A program made the translations under genes and the position numbers. DNA of 16,674 bases from contig NZ_CAMIFY010000056.1 of the NCBI RefSeq assembly GCF_946222985.1, positions 1-16,674 of the forward strand, in the 5' to 3' direction. Below are positions 5,318 to 12,911 of the stretch, in pieces (position 1 is the stretch's first letter; every line of letters starts with the position of its first letter). The stretch comes from an uncultured Corynebacterium sp. (lineage in GTDB: Bacteria; Actinomycetota; Actinomycetes; Mycobacteriales; Mycobacteriaceae). A model generated the notes under the pieces. It searched no databases. It was not told the DNA's origin and saw nothing but the letters and a program-made list of their open reading frames with translations.

Positions 5318-6946
5318 GTGCGCGACGACAAGGTCGGAACCATCTCTAACCCGGTCATGGAAATGACGCGTGACGACGGCGCGGTCCAGTCGTATCCGAG
5401 GCGCTGGTGGGGCGTGGCCGTGCTGGCGTTGGCCGTGATCATCCTGGCCATCGACATGACGGTGCTCAACTTCGCTTTGCCGGCGATTTCCCGTGACCTC
5501 GATCCGTCGGGGACGCAGTTGCTGTGGATCGTCGACGTCTATGCGTTCGTCATCGCGACGCTGTTGATCACGATGGGCACCCTCGGTGACCGCATCGGTC
5601 GGCGCAAGCTGCTGTTGTGGGGCATCGCGGGATTCGGTTTGGCGTCGCTGTTGGCGGCGTATTCGGTGTCGCCGATGATGCTCATCGCAGCCCGTGCGCT
5701 GCAGGGCGTCGCCGGCGCGACGTTGATGCCGTCGACGTTGTCGCTGATCAAGGCGATGTTCCCGGACAAGAACGAGCTGCCGCGGGCGATCGCGGTGTGG
5801 ATCTCGTGTTATTCCGTCGGTGCGATCGTCGGCCCGGTCCTGGGCGGGTGGTTGTTGGAGCACTTCCATTGGGGTTCGGTGTTCCTCATCAACGTTCCGG
5901 TGGCGCTGGCCGTCGTTGTCTTCGGGCTGCTGGTGCTGCCGGAGTCGAAGGCGAAGTCGCCGGGCCGGTTCGACATCACCGGCGCGGTGCTGTCGATGAT
6001 CACGCTGTTCGGCGTCGTCGGCGCCCTGAAGTCGGCCACGGCGGGCCTGCCGTGGTGGGTGCCGGCCGTGCTGGTCACGGTCGCGGTGCTCACCGCGGGC
6101 GCCCTGGTGTCGCATCTGAACAATTCGCCGCACCCGCTCGTCGACGTCCGGCTGCTGCGCGACCGCGCCTACGCGCTGGCGGTGGTGGTCAACACGGTGT
6201 CGTCGTTCCTGCTCGTCGGCGCGATGTTCTATCTGACGCAGTACCTGCAGGTGGTCCTCGGCATCAGCCCGATCAACGCGGGCCTGCTGCTCATGCCGGG
6301 CATGGTGGCCTCGATGGTCGCCACGATGATCACCGGTGAGTTGGTGGGCAGGTTCTCGGCGCGGCCGATGCTGCTCATCGCCATCACGCTGGCCGGCACG
6401 GGCCTGGCCATGCACGTCGTCGAGGCCTCCGGCATCTGGCCGGCGATCTCGTCGGGCACCGGGGCCGCGGTGTGGTTCGCCGCATCGTTCATGGTGCTCG
6501 GCGTCGGTTCCGGGATGATCGACCCGGTGACCAACACGATCATCCTCGGGTCGGCGCCGCCCGAGCAGTCCGGTGCCGCGTCGGCGTTGTCGGAGACCGG
6601 GTACGAGCTCGGCGGCGCCTTCGGTGCGGCGGTGCTCGGCGCGGTGTTGGTCGGCACGTATTCCCGGGAGCTGTCGGTGGTGGATCTGCCGCTCGACGGC
6701 GGCCAGTCCGGCGAGTTGACCGACAACGTCAATTCCGCCCATGAACTGGCCGATTCGCTGCCCGGCGAGCTCGGCGCCACCGTCATCGACGTCGCCGACG
6801 CGGCGTTCACCGTCGGCATGGGATGGGCGGCGGCGGTGGCCGTCGTCGCCTGCGTGGCCACGGCGTTCGCCGTGCGCGCGTTCCTGCCCGACGTCCGCGC
6901 CGGCGGCGCCGACTCCCATGAGGTCAGGTTCGCCGACCATCGTTAG
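5318..6946 (+). CDS. MFS multidrug exporter, DHA2 family (QacA/SmvA/EmrB-like), 14 TM
   Basis: Integral membrane drug:proton antiporter, 542 aa. After about 28 cytoplasmic residues, TM1 carries the DHA motif LAIDMTVLNFALPAI. QLLWIVDVYAF then leads to motif A GTLGDRIGRRKLL between TM2 and TM3, ARALQGVAGATLMPSTLSLI in TM4 and antiporter motif C GAIVGPVLGGWL in TM5. Length and hydrophobic segments fit the 14-helix class, and a hydrophilic loop (LDGGQSGELTDNVNSAHEL) precedes the last helix as in QacA/SmvA proteins. I chose GTG 5318 because AAAGGGG (5305-5311) lies 6 nt upstream; an in-frame ATG at 5360 is less likely. Substrate cannot be read from sequence; quaternary ammonium or other lipophilic cations are typical of the family. 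It lies 282 bp after ilvA behind a structured leader, and its end nearly abuts the next gene. Confidence 0.92.
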   Translation: MRDDKVGTISNPVMEMTRDDGAVQSYPRRWWGVAVLALAVIILAIDMTVLNFALPAISRDLDPSGTQLLWIVDVYAFVIATLLITMGTLGDRIGRRKLLLWGIAGFGLASLLAAYSVSPMMLIAARALQGVAGATLMPSTLSLIKAMFPDKNELPRAIAVWISCYSVGAIVGPVLGGWLLEHFHWGSVFLINVPVALAVVVFGLLVLPESKAKSPGRFDITGAVLSMITLFGVVGALKSATAGLPWWVPAVLVTVAVLTAGALVSHLNNSPHPLVDVRLLRDRAYALAVVVNTVSSFLLVGAMFYLTQYLQVVLGISPINAGLLLMPGMVASMVATMITGELVGRFSARPMLLIAITLAGTGLAMHVVEASGIWPAISSGTGAAVWFAASFMVLGVGSGMIDPVTNTIILGSAPPEQSGAASALSETGYELGGAFGAAVLGAVLVGTYSRELSVVDLPLDGGQSGELTDNVNSAHELADSLPGELGATVIDVADAAFTVGMGWAAAVAVVACVATAFAVRAFLPDVRAGGADSHEVRFADHR

Positions 6947-6949
6947 AAT
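6944..6949 (+). promoter_or_regulatory. Possible internal -10 box before the giant gene
   Basis: TAGAAT overlaps the exporter stop codon. It would start an RNA near 6956, upstream of AGGAG (6976-6980) and the ATG at 6996. The same hexamer occurs at 16372-16377 before another gene. It would make the downstream ATG 6996, not ATG 6948 (which overlaps this box), the start. Confidence 0.35.
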
Positions 6950-6995
6950 GAAGCCCGTCCGCCGGGCCCCGAAACAGGAGAGTGTCTACACCACC

Positions 6996-9900
6996 ATGGC
7001 CGAAGCGCCGCATGATCCGAATCCACTCCGCGCCTGGCTCGCGGCCACGGACGTCGACCTGCGTGGTCGACTCGCCGCGTTGGCGTCAGACGAGGATGCG
7101 GAGGCGCTGGTCGCCTGGTCCGGCATCCGCATGGACGAGGTCGAACGCATCGACGGGTTCCTCGGCCCGCTGTTCAAGGCCGTCGATCGCGCCGGTGCGC
7201 AGGAGGTCGTCGACGCCCATCCCGCGGTGCTGCTGGCGTCGCTGGTGGGGCGTGCGGCGCGCGTGGGGTCCGTCAACGACCTGTGGTCGGATTGGGCGGC
7301 GGGCGTGCAGCTCGACGTCGAGGACGATGACGTCGCCGCGCTGATCGATCACGTCGTCGAGCGGGTGCCCGAGATCCTCGCGGAGCTCGGCCTGCCCGAC
7401 ATAGCGCTTCTCGACGGTGCCCCGGCCGAACCGGGCACCCGCGAGGATTCCGCCCGCCTGATGATGCTCCACGCCGGCGTCCAGCAGTCCGTCGTCCCGC
7501 TGCTCATCGAGCGGATCGAGGACGCCGCGGGCATCGGCGGCGAGGCCGGCGGGTCGGCGCCGTCGTCGAGCGACGTGGTGCAGAAGCTGCAGCCGGTGCG
7601 CGACGGCGTCGACGCCCTCGTGTCCGGTTTCGCCGCCGACGTCGGATCCGACGTGCCGCGTGCGCTGCGCATCCTTGCCCAATCGGCGCCGGCGCGTGCC
7701 CGTCGCCTGGTCCACGCGACGCTGGGCTACGTCATGGCCACCGCCGCGGACCCGTCCAACTGGGAGTCGCGCGAGGATCTCGGCCCCGACGACGTCGGCC
7801 TGCCGCCGATCCTGCTCGACGCCGCACGCGAGGAATTGCGCGCCCGTCCCGCGGGCACGCCGTCGCGTCGCACCGCCGTCGGCGTGGTGGCCACGACCGG
7901 CCGCCCGCAGCTGTTCTTCGACGAGTTGGAGAACCGCGTCTGCGTGCAGCTGCCGACCCCGTCGGCCCCGGCCGGGCGCAACTGGCTGGTGACCTACGGC
8001 GGCACCGTGGTCACCGAACCGGCCGTGGCGTTGGGCGAGACGACGTCGCGTCCGCTGGTGGCCATCACCGAACCGGTGCGCGAGGTCCTCGTCGAGCTCG
8101 GCGATGGCCCGCACTGGCGCGTGCCGGCCATCGACACCGGCGACCCGGTGCTGATCTTCGGCGACGACGGGCAGTCGGTGACCGACAAGGTCTCCCTGCA
8201 CTCGACGTCGGCGCACGTGGTCTTCCCGAACGACGCCCGCTTGATCGACCCGGTCACCGGCGACGACGTGCCGTTGCTCGCCGAGGCCGTGCCGGCCGGG
8301 TGGGAGCTGTGGCAGGTCGCGCAGGTCGATCTGCGCGACGTCCACGCCGTCCAGGTCGTGCGCCCGGGCGTGTCCGGGGAGGTGCGGTCGGCCTCGCCGA
8401 TGCGCCGCCCGAAGCTGACGGTCCCGCATGCCCGCCTCGACGGCGCGGCGACCGTTCACGGCACCCCGATCCACGCCGGCGGGCCCGTCGCCGTGTTCCC
8501 GCCGACGCTGTCGGGCCGCGACGAATCGTGGCGCGTCCAGGTCGCGGAGTTCACCGGCTACGGCTCCTTCGCCGAGGACATGGTGATGATCTACGACCTC
8601 GACGTGCCCGCCGCCGGCGGCGACGTCGACGTGCTCACCGACGACGATTACCCGTGGCTGGGCGAGTTCGTCGTCCGCCTGACCAATCCGCGCGGCCGCA
8701 GCTTCCAGGCGCACATCGCCGTCGCGGAGCAGGCCGACCTCGACATCTCCTACCGCGGCGGCGGCGATGGTTTCCGCATTCCGGACGAGGCGGGCCTGAG
8801 CCCCGCCGAGATCCGCGTGACCTCGGGCGACAAGCCCCTGGAGGCCGAGCCCGCCGTGCTGCGGTTGGGGTCGACGGAGACCTCCGGCACCGTCGAGCTG
8901 TCGACCGAGGAAGGCGCCTTCCTCGAGGCGCGCGTGACCCCGGGTCGCCTGCGCTTCGAGGTCCCGCTGGCCGACGAGGCCCCCGCCCGCCGTTCGCGGA
9001 CCCTGCGCACGCGTCCGGGTCGCGTCGACGCCCACGGCACCTTCCGCATCTCCGCGCCCGGTGAGCTCCGCCACGCGCATTTGGCCGTGAAGTCGGGGGA
9101 GCGCGACATCTGCCGCGTGCCGCTGACCCGCAGCGGCGACGACGCCTTCGCGGATCTGGGCAGCTACGCCGATCGCGTGGCCATGCTCTCCGACCTCACC
9201 ATCAGCCTGGATTGGACGCGCGTCACCGGCCGGCGGCGCCTGTCGGTGCCGTTGGTCGAGGCGCCGGCGACCGATCCCATGCGCTCGGTGACCCGCCAGG
9301 GCGACGAGCTGATCGTCGAGGTCGACGACGCCGTCGCCGCCGAGCCGATGACCGCGTGGATCTGGAGCGCGACGCAGCCGTGGCGCACGCCGACCTCCCT
9401 TCCGGTCGTCGATGGCGCATGCTCGCTCGACGACGACACCGCGGCCCTCGGCACCCTCGTCGTCCAGGTCGTGTTCGGCCGCGAAGCCGACCGGCATCCG
9501 CTGTGGCCGGCGCCCGAAGCGGCGGTCATCGTCGGCGGAGCGTCGTCCGAGTCTGAATCGGATCCCGAGTCCGATTCCGATTCCGCGACCGAGTCCGGTG
9601 GGGACGAGACGAATCGCCGTTCCGACCAACTCGGCGTGCGCGAGCTGACCGGCATCTGGTCGCTGTTCGCGGCCCGACGCGCCGGCCGCGCGGCGATCCT
9701 GCCGCAGGTCAACGACCGTCTGACGCCCGAAAATCTGCGCGCGACCCTCACCCGCGATCCGCGGGCGGGACTCGCCGCCCTCAACGGGTCGGCCATCCGC
9801 CTCGACGACCAACCCGGCATGGTGGTCTCCTCGGGGCTGGTCCTGGGCGACTTCACGGAGCGCACCGCGACTCCGGGGCGACGACGCGTGCCGTGGCTCG

Positions 9901-10751
9901 GCGCCCTGGCGGCGTTGGCGGACCTGGCGGACGTGAACTCCGACGTCGAAAAGCAAAGGGACCAGATCGACCATTTGCGCCGCGCCGGTGGCGAGGCCCT
10001 CATCCGGGCGTTGGCCACGGGGCAGGACACGACGTTGGAGGCCGCGTCGATCGACAAGTCGTCGGTGCAGATCACCTCGCTGCCGAAGGCCCAGGCCGAC
10101 GTCATCCTGGCGCAGTTCTTCGACGCCCACCGCATGGTTCCGGGGCCGCTGACCGACGAGGACGCGCGGTTCACGGCGATCCACGAAGTCGTGGCCAACC
10201 GCGCCGAGATCGTCGAATCGGGCATCATGCCCGGGCTGGCCGCCGCGTCGCGGGCGCTGTTCCAGGCGGTGTCGCGGACCTCGCCGAAGCTGCGCAAGGC
10301 CGTCAACGTGCGATTCCACAAGCTCGACGGCATCGACGCCGACGACAAGTCGCTGCACTGGACGCTGGTGCCGGGCACGTCGCTGCTCATCGCCGTGGCC
10401 GCCCGCGCGCTGGCCCGGCAGAAGGCCGCCAACCCGGACGTCGACGACTCCGTGGTGCGCAACCTCATCCCGCTATGGGCGCAGTTGGCCGACATGGTGC
10501 CGACCCTGGTGATGGGCGACCTGCTCATCGCCGACGCGTTGGTCACCCACGCGATCCACGGTGACCTCACGGAGCCGGAAGCGGCGGAAGCGGCGGAGAC
10601 CACGGAACCGGGGGCGGCTTCGGAGCAAGCGGAAGCGCCTGAACAGGCGGAAACGCCGGAGGTGGCTTACGATCCCGAGGACGCGGCGAACGCCGTGAAC
10701 TCCGCGGACACGGTCACCGAGGACGACCTCCCCGACCTGATCTCGGAGTAG
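6996..10751 (+). CDS. Large multidomain protein of unknown function (1251 aa)
   Basis: No signal peptide or membrane segment is seen, so it is probably cytoplasmic. Residues 1 to about 300 look helical and Ala/Leu/Asp-rich. From about 300 to 840 the sequence is rich in alternating hydrophobic residues and short turns, suggesting several beta-sandwich modules; recognisable blocks are PVLIFGDDGQSV, WELWQVAQVDLRDV, GEFVVRLTNPRGRSFQAHIAV and GTFRISAPGELRHAHLAV. A Ser/Asp/Glu linker of about 20 residues (849-870) separates a second helical region (880-1190, with WSLFAARRAGRAAILPQVN) from an acidic Glu/Ala tail of about 60 residues ending DDLPDLISE. I see no Walker, nuclease or protease motif. Start: ATG 6996 follows AGGAG at 13-16 nt; ATG 6948 is the alternative and would add 16 residues. 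It lies 49 nt after the exporter gene and 29 nt before the next, suggesting one transcription unit. I do not recognise the family. Confidence 0.85.
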   Translation: MAEAPHDPNPLRAWLAATDVDLRGRLAALASDEDAEALVAWSGIRMDEVERIDGFLGPLFKAVDRAGAQEVVDAHPAVLLASLVGRAARVGSVNDLWSDWAAGVQLDVEDDDVAALIDHVVERVPEILAELGLPDIALLDGAPAEPGTREDSARLMMLHAGVQQSVVPLLIERIEDAAGIGGEAGGSAPSSSDVVQKLQPVRDGVDALVSGFAADVGSDVPRALRILAQSAPARARRLVHATLGYVMATAADPSNWESREDLGPDDVGLPPILLDAAREELRARPAGTPSRRTAVGVVATTGRPQLFFDELENRVCVQLPTPSAPAGRNWLVTYGGTVVTEPAVALGETTSRPLVAITEPVREVLVELGDGPHWRVPAIDTGDPVLIFGDDGQSVTDKVSLHSTSAHVVFPNDARLIDPVTGDDVPLLAEAVPAGWELWQVAQVDLRDVHAVQVVRPGVSGEVRSASPMRRPKLTVPHARLDGAATVHGTPIHAGGPVAVFPPTLSGRDESWRVQVAEFTGYGSFAEDMVMIYDLDVPAAGGDVDVLTDDDYPWLGEFVVRLTNPRGRSFQAHIAVAEQADLDISYRGGGDGFRIPDEAGLSPAEIRVTSGDKPLEAEPAVLRLGSTETSGTVELSTEEGAFLEARVTPGRLRFEVPLADEAPARRSRTLRTRPGRVDAHGTFRISAPGELRHAHLAVKSGERDICRVPLTRSGDDAFADLGSYADRVAMLSDLTISLDWTRVTGRRRLSVPLVEAPATDPMRSVTRQGDELIVEVDDAVAAEPMTAWIWSATQPWRTPTSLPVVDGACSLDDDTAALGTLVVQVVFGREADRHPLWPAPEAAVIVGGASSESESDPESDSDSATESGGDETNRRSDQLGVRELTGIWSLFAARRAGRAAILPQVNDRLTPENLRATLTRDPRAGLAALNGSAIRLDDQPGMVVSSGLVLGDFTERTATPGRRRVPWLGALAALADLADVNSDVEKQRDQIDHLRRAGGEALIRALATGQDTTLEAASIDKSSVQITSLPKAQADVILAQFFDAHRMVPGPLTDEDARFTAIHEVVANRAEIVESGIMPGLAAASRALFQAVSRTSPKLRKAVNVRFHKLDGIDADDKSLHWTLVPGTSLLIAVAARALARQKAANPDVDDSVVRNLIPLWAQLADMVPTLVMGDLLIADALVTHAIHGDLTEPEAAEAAETTEPGAASEQAEAPEQAETPEVAYDPEDAANAVNSADTVTEDDLPDLISE

Positions 10752-10780
10752 CCGCACTCGTGTGATCGAAGGGACCCGAC

Positions 10781-11176
10781 ATGACCATTGACGGATTCGC
10801 GGGAATCGTGATGCTGGCCGTGTTGGTGGCCGTCGGCCTCATCCTCATCTGGGCGGCGCTCGCCGGTGGCGCGGGCAAGCTCACGCGCCGCAACCCCGCC
10901 GCGATCCGCACCCGCCGCACCACGGCGAGCGACGAAGCCTGGCGGGTCGGTCACGAGCGGGCCAAAGCTCCGCTGTTGATCGCCGGCGTCGCCTCGATCC
11001 TCGCGGGCCTGGCGACGTTGCTGCCCACGGGCTCGCCGCTGATGATCATCGCCGTCGTCGGCGCGTGCGCCGTCGCCTTCGTGTTCGTCATCTACGCGTC
11101 GTACGTGGCGGACCGCGCGGCGGGCGAGGTCACCGGCATCGCTCAGGGTGACGTCGAGCGACGCCCGGAAGCCTGA
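10781..11176 (+). CDS. Small membrane protein with SdpI-family signature
   Basis: The 131-aa product has three predicted membrane helices: about residues 8-30, 65-83 and 87-108. Between the first two, RRNPAAIRTRRTTASDEAWRVGHERA matches the cytoplasmic signature of the SdpI/YhfL family (N-x-x-x-I-R-T-x-x-T-x-x-S-D-E-x-W-x-x-x-H). In Bacillus SdpI, the immunity protein to the SdpC toxin, belongs to this family. Most homologues have no proven role, so immunity here would be a guess. The start ATG has a good Shine-Dalgarno GAAGGGA (10768-10774) with 6-nt spacing and lies 29 nt after the giant gene, so the two are probably co-transcribed. Its 3' end overlaps the convergent AlkC-like gene by 34 bp. 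Confidence 0.82.
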   Translation: MTIDGFAGIVMLAVLVAVGLILIWAALAGGAGKLTRRNPAAIRTRRTTASDEAWRVGHERAKAPLLIAGVASILAGLATLLPTGSPLMIIAVVGACAVAFVFVIYASYVADRAAGEVTGIAQGDVERRPEA

Positions 11177-12297
11177 TCCCCCGCCCGAAGGGTGAAGTGC
11201 ACGACGTCGCTTTCGGAGCCGTTCGCCTGAACCGTGAGGCCGTGGAGCCCCGGGTGGTACGTCCGGGTTTTGATCAACCGGAACGGATGACGTTTCGTCA
11301 CCTCGACGCGAGCTCCCGGTTCCACGTGCACTCGACCCATCTTGAAGGTCACGGGCTTCATGCTCCCGTCCGCACGGCGGAAGTGAATCCGGTAATCGAC
11401 GATCACGTCCCGGGCGCCGTCCCCGTCGTTGGCGACGACGGCGGTGATCGTCATGTTCTCGCCGATCGCGGGTGCGGTTGGGTCCACCTCGATCGAGGAG
11501 ACGGCGATGGTGGGGTCGGCTTCGGCCCCGAGCACCCGTAGCGCGCCCGGATGGCCGGCCTTGACCAGGGTCCGCAACCCCTTGTCGACGATCCACGCGG
11601 TGCGGTCCGAGCCTTCTCGCGCCAGCCACCGTTCCGCGGTCGCCACCGCGAGGTCGGGGTGGTCCTTCGAGATGTCGTTCAGATTGTTCGCCACCGACGT
11701 CCGGACGAAGGCGGAAGGATCTTCGGTGAGCGCATCGATGATCTCGAGGACCGGCGCCGGGTCGTCGATGAAGGGGCGATGTTGGCCGGCCCAGGGCAAC
11801 CGCGGTCGAATCCCCTCGGACGCCAAGCGCCGGACGTTGTGGCTCTCGGATGCCGCCCACTGTCGGACGTGGCGCATCGTCAGGTCATGATGTTGCTTCA
11901 GAAATGGCCGGATCGCGTATTCCCCGGTGTGCCTGCGCGTGATGGCTTCAATGGCGGCGAGTGACTGGTGCGGGTGGTCGAGCCCGTATTCCTCCACGAA
12001 CCTGGCCACCGGCATGAGGAACCATGAGTCGTTGAATATCCCCTGGTCTTCGCGCAGCTCGGGTCCGAGTGACGCGACGAGGACTTTCAGGGCATCGAGG
12101 TAATCCGCCGGCAACAGGCGGCGCAGCTCCTCCGCCAACACCAGGACGCGGTCCTTCAGCTCCAACCCCGGAATGCGGGCGTCGACGGCCGCCGCGTAAG
12201 CCTCGGCGTCGATGCCGCCACCGGAGTCGTTGATCATCTCCGCGATCAACCGTGCGCAATCGCCGGTGAAGTGGCGCTTCAACCCGTATTCGCTCAT
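11143..12297 (-). CDS. alkC: AlkC-like DNA alkylation repair glycosylase with C-terminal Ig-like domain
   Basis: The 384-aa product resembles the AlkC branch of the HEAT-like-repeat glycosylases, which excise N3-methylated bases such as 3-methylcytosine and 3-methyladenine to begin base-excision repair. Matching blocks are the N-terminal LELKDRVLVLAEELRRLLP, then IRPFLKQHHDLTMRHVRQWA, the strongly conserved HNVRRLASEGIRPRLPWAGQ (about residues 155-174) and FVRTSVANNLNDISKDHPDL. After about residue 270 a beta-rich module (IAVSSIEVDPTAPAIGENMT to DVVHFTLRAG) corresponds to the Ig-like domain that separates AlkC from AlkD; it is complete here. ATG 12297 begins MSEYGLKRHFTGD, a usual family N-terminus; ACGGGA just upstream is a weak ribosome-binding site. 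It lies 34 nt after the MmcQ-like gene, probably in one operon. The last 34 bp overlap the convergent SdpI-like gene. Confidence 0.88.
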   Translation of the reverse strand: MSEYGLKRHFTGDCARLIAEMINDSGGGIDAEAYAAAVDARIPGLELKDRVLVLAEELRRLLPADYLDALKVLVASLGPELREDQGIFNDSWFLMPVARFVEEYGLDHPHQSLAAIEAITRRHTGEYAIRPFLKQHHDLTMRHVRQWAASESHNVRRLASEGIRPRLPWAGQHRPFIDDPAPVLEIIDALTEDPSAFVRTSVANNLNDISKDHPDLAVATAERWLAREGSDRTAWIVDKGLRTLVKAGHPGALRVLGAEADPTIAVSSIEVDPTAPAIGENMTITAVVANDGDGARDVIVDYRIHFRRADGSMKPVTFKMGRVHVEPGARVEVTKRHPFRLIKTRTYHPGLHGLTVQANGSESDVVHFTLRAGDQASGRRSTSP

Positions 12298-12331
12298 GTC
12301 CCGTTTCGCTTCCGCCCCGGCCCCGGAAACG

Positions 12332-12832
12332 TCATCGCTCGGATCCGAAGCTCATCGGGTCCACGGGGCGCTTCGCCTTCGGCAACCCCAGTACAACGTT
12401 GCGGTAGGAGTCGACGACGAGTTCACGGACAAGGTCCGCGAACGAATCGTCGGAGGCCTCATTGCCGGTGTCGCCGGCGTCGGATCCCGCGTCGCCCGCC
12501 CCGTCACCGCCGACCTCGCCCGGCGCGACCACCGTGATCCAGTGCTTCTTGTTCAGGTGATAGCCGGGGAAGACGAACGGGTGCGCCTGCTGCAGTGCAT
12601 GGGCGTCGCCGGGTTCGGCCTTGACGACGATGATCGAGGTGCCGCCCGGCGCGTCGATGTCCTTCGCGCCATGCTCGGGCAGGCGGTGGTGCAGCATGAA
12701 CATCTTGCCGGCGACCTTGAACACGTCCCACTCGGGTCCGAACGGGTGGGTGATCTCCGCGACGGGCAGTTCCAGGGCCACCTCCTTGGAGTGCCGCAGC
12801 ATTTCGGCGCCGTCGAAGTCGTCGTCCTTCAC
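12332..12832 (-). CDS. MmcQ/YjbR family (DUF419-type) protein with Gly/Asp-rich insertion
   Basis: The 166-aa product has the MmcQ/YjbR pattern: DVFKVAGKMFMLHH near residue 40, SIIVVKAEPGDAHALQQ, VFPGYHLNKKHWITVV (about 88-102) and a final helix VRELVVDSYRNVVLGLP. These small proteins have a CyaY-like/double-wing fold and a suggested nucleic-acid link, but no firm biochemical function. Between the core strand and the last helix (about residues 104-130) there is a Gly/Asp/Ala-rich insertion (GGDGAGDAGSDAGDTG) not typical of the family, probably a disordered loop. The start is GTG 12832, strongly supported by GGAAGGAG (12838-12845) 5 nt upstream. It lies 79 nt after treZ and 34 nt before the AlkC-like gene on the same strand. 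Confidence 0.85.
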   Translation of the reverse strand: MKDDDFDGAEMLRHSKEVALELPVAEITHPFGPEWDVFKVAGKMFMLHHRLPEHGAKDIDAPGGTSIIVVKAEPGDAHALQQAHPFVFPGYHLNKKHWITVVAPGEVGGDGAGDAGSDAGDTGNEASDDSFADLVRELVVDSYRNVVLGLPKAKRPVDPMSFGSER

Positions 12833-12911
12833 GTGTTCTCCTTCCGCCCGGCTGTCTCGCCTGACTTTCTTGCTCGCCGCCGGTCCGTACGGAACCTCGG
12901 TGGATCAGGCC

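Noticed and set aside
5237..6940. 567-codon minus-strand frame opposite the exporter
   Set aside because: Arg/His/Gln-rich shadow of an MFS gene with intact motifs.
6948..6995. ATG 6948 as start of the giant gene
   Set aside because: It overlaps the likely -10 box TAGAAT and has no Shine-Dalgarno. ATG 6996 follows AGGAG, although the spacing is long, so a 16-residue extension remains possible.
9537..9606. Ser-Asp repeat region in the giant protein as an Sdr-type surface adhesin
   Set aside because: Only about 20 residues long, with no signal peptide, LPXTG motif or membrane anchor. It is better read as an interdomain linker.
7086..10358. 1090-codon open frame on the minus strand opposite the giant gene
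   Set aside because: His/Arg/Gly-rich composition and no family motif. The plus-strand frame has normal amino-acid balance, a ribosome-binding site and operon spacing.
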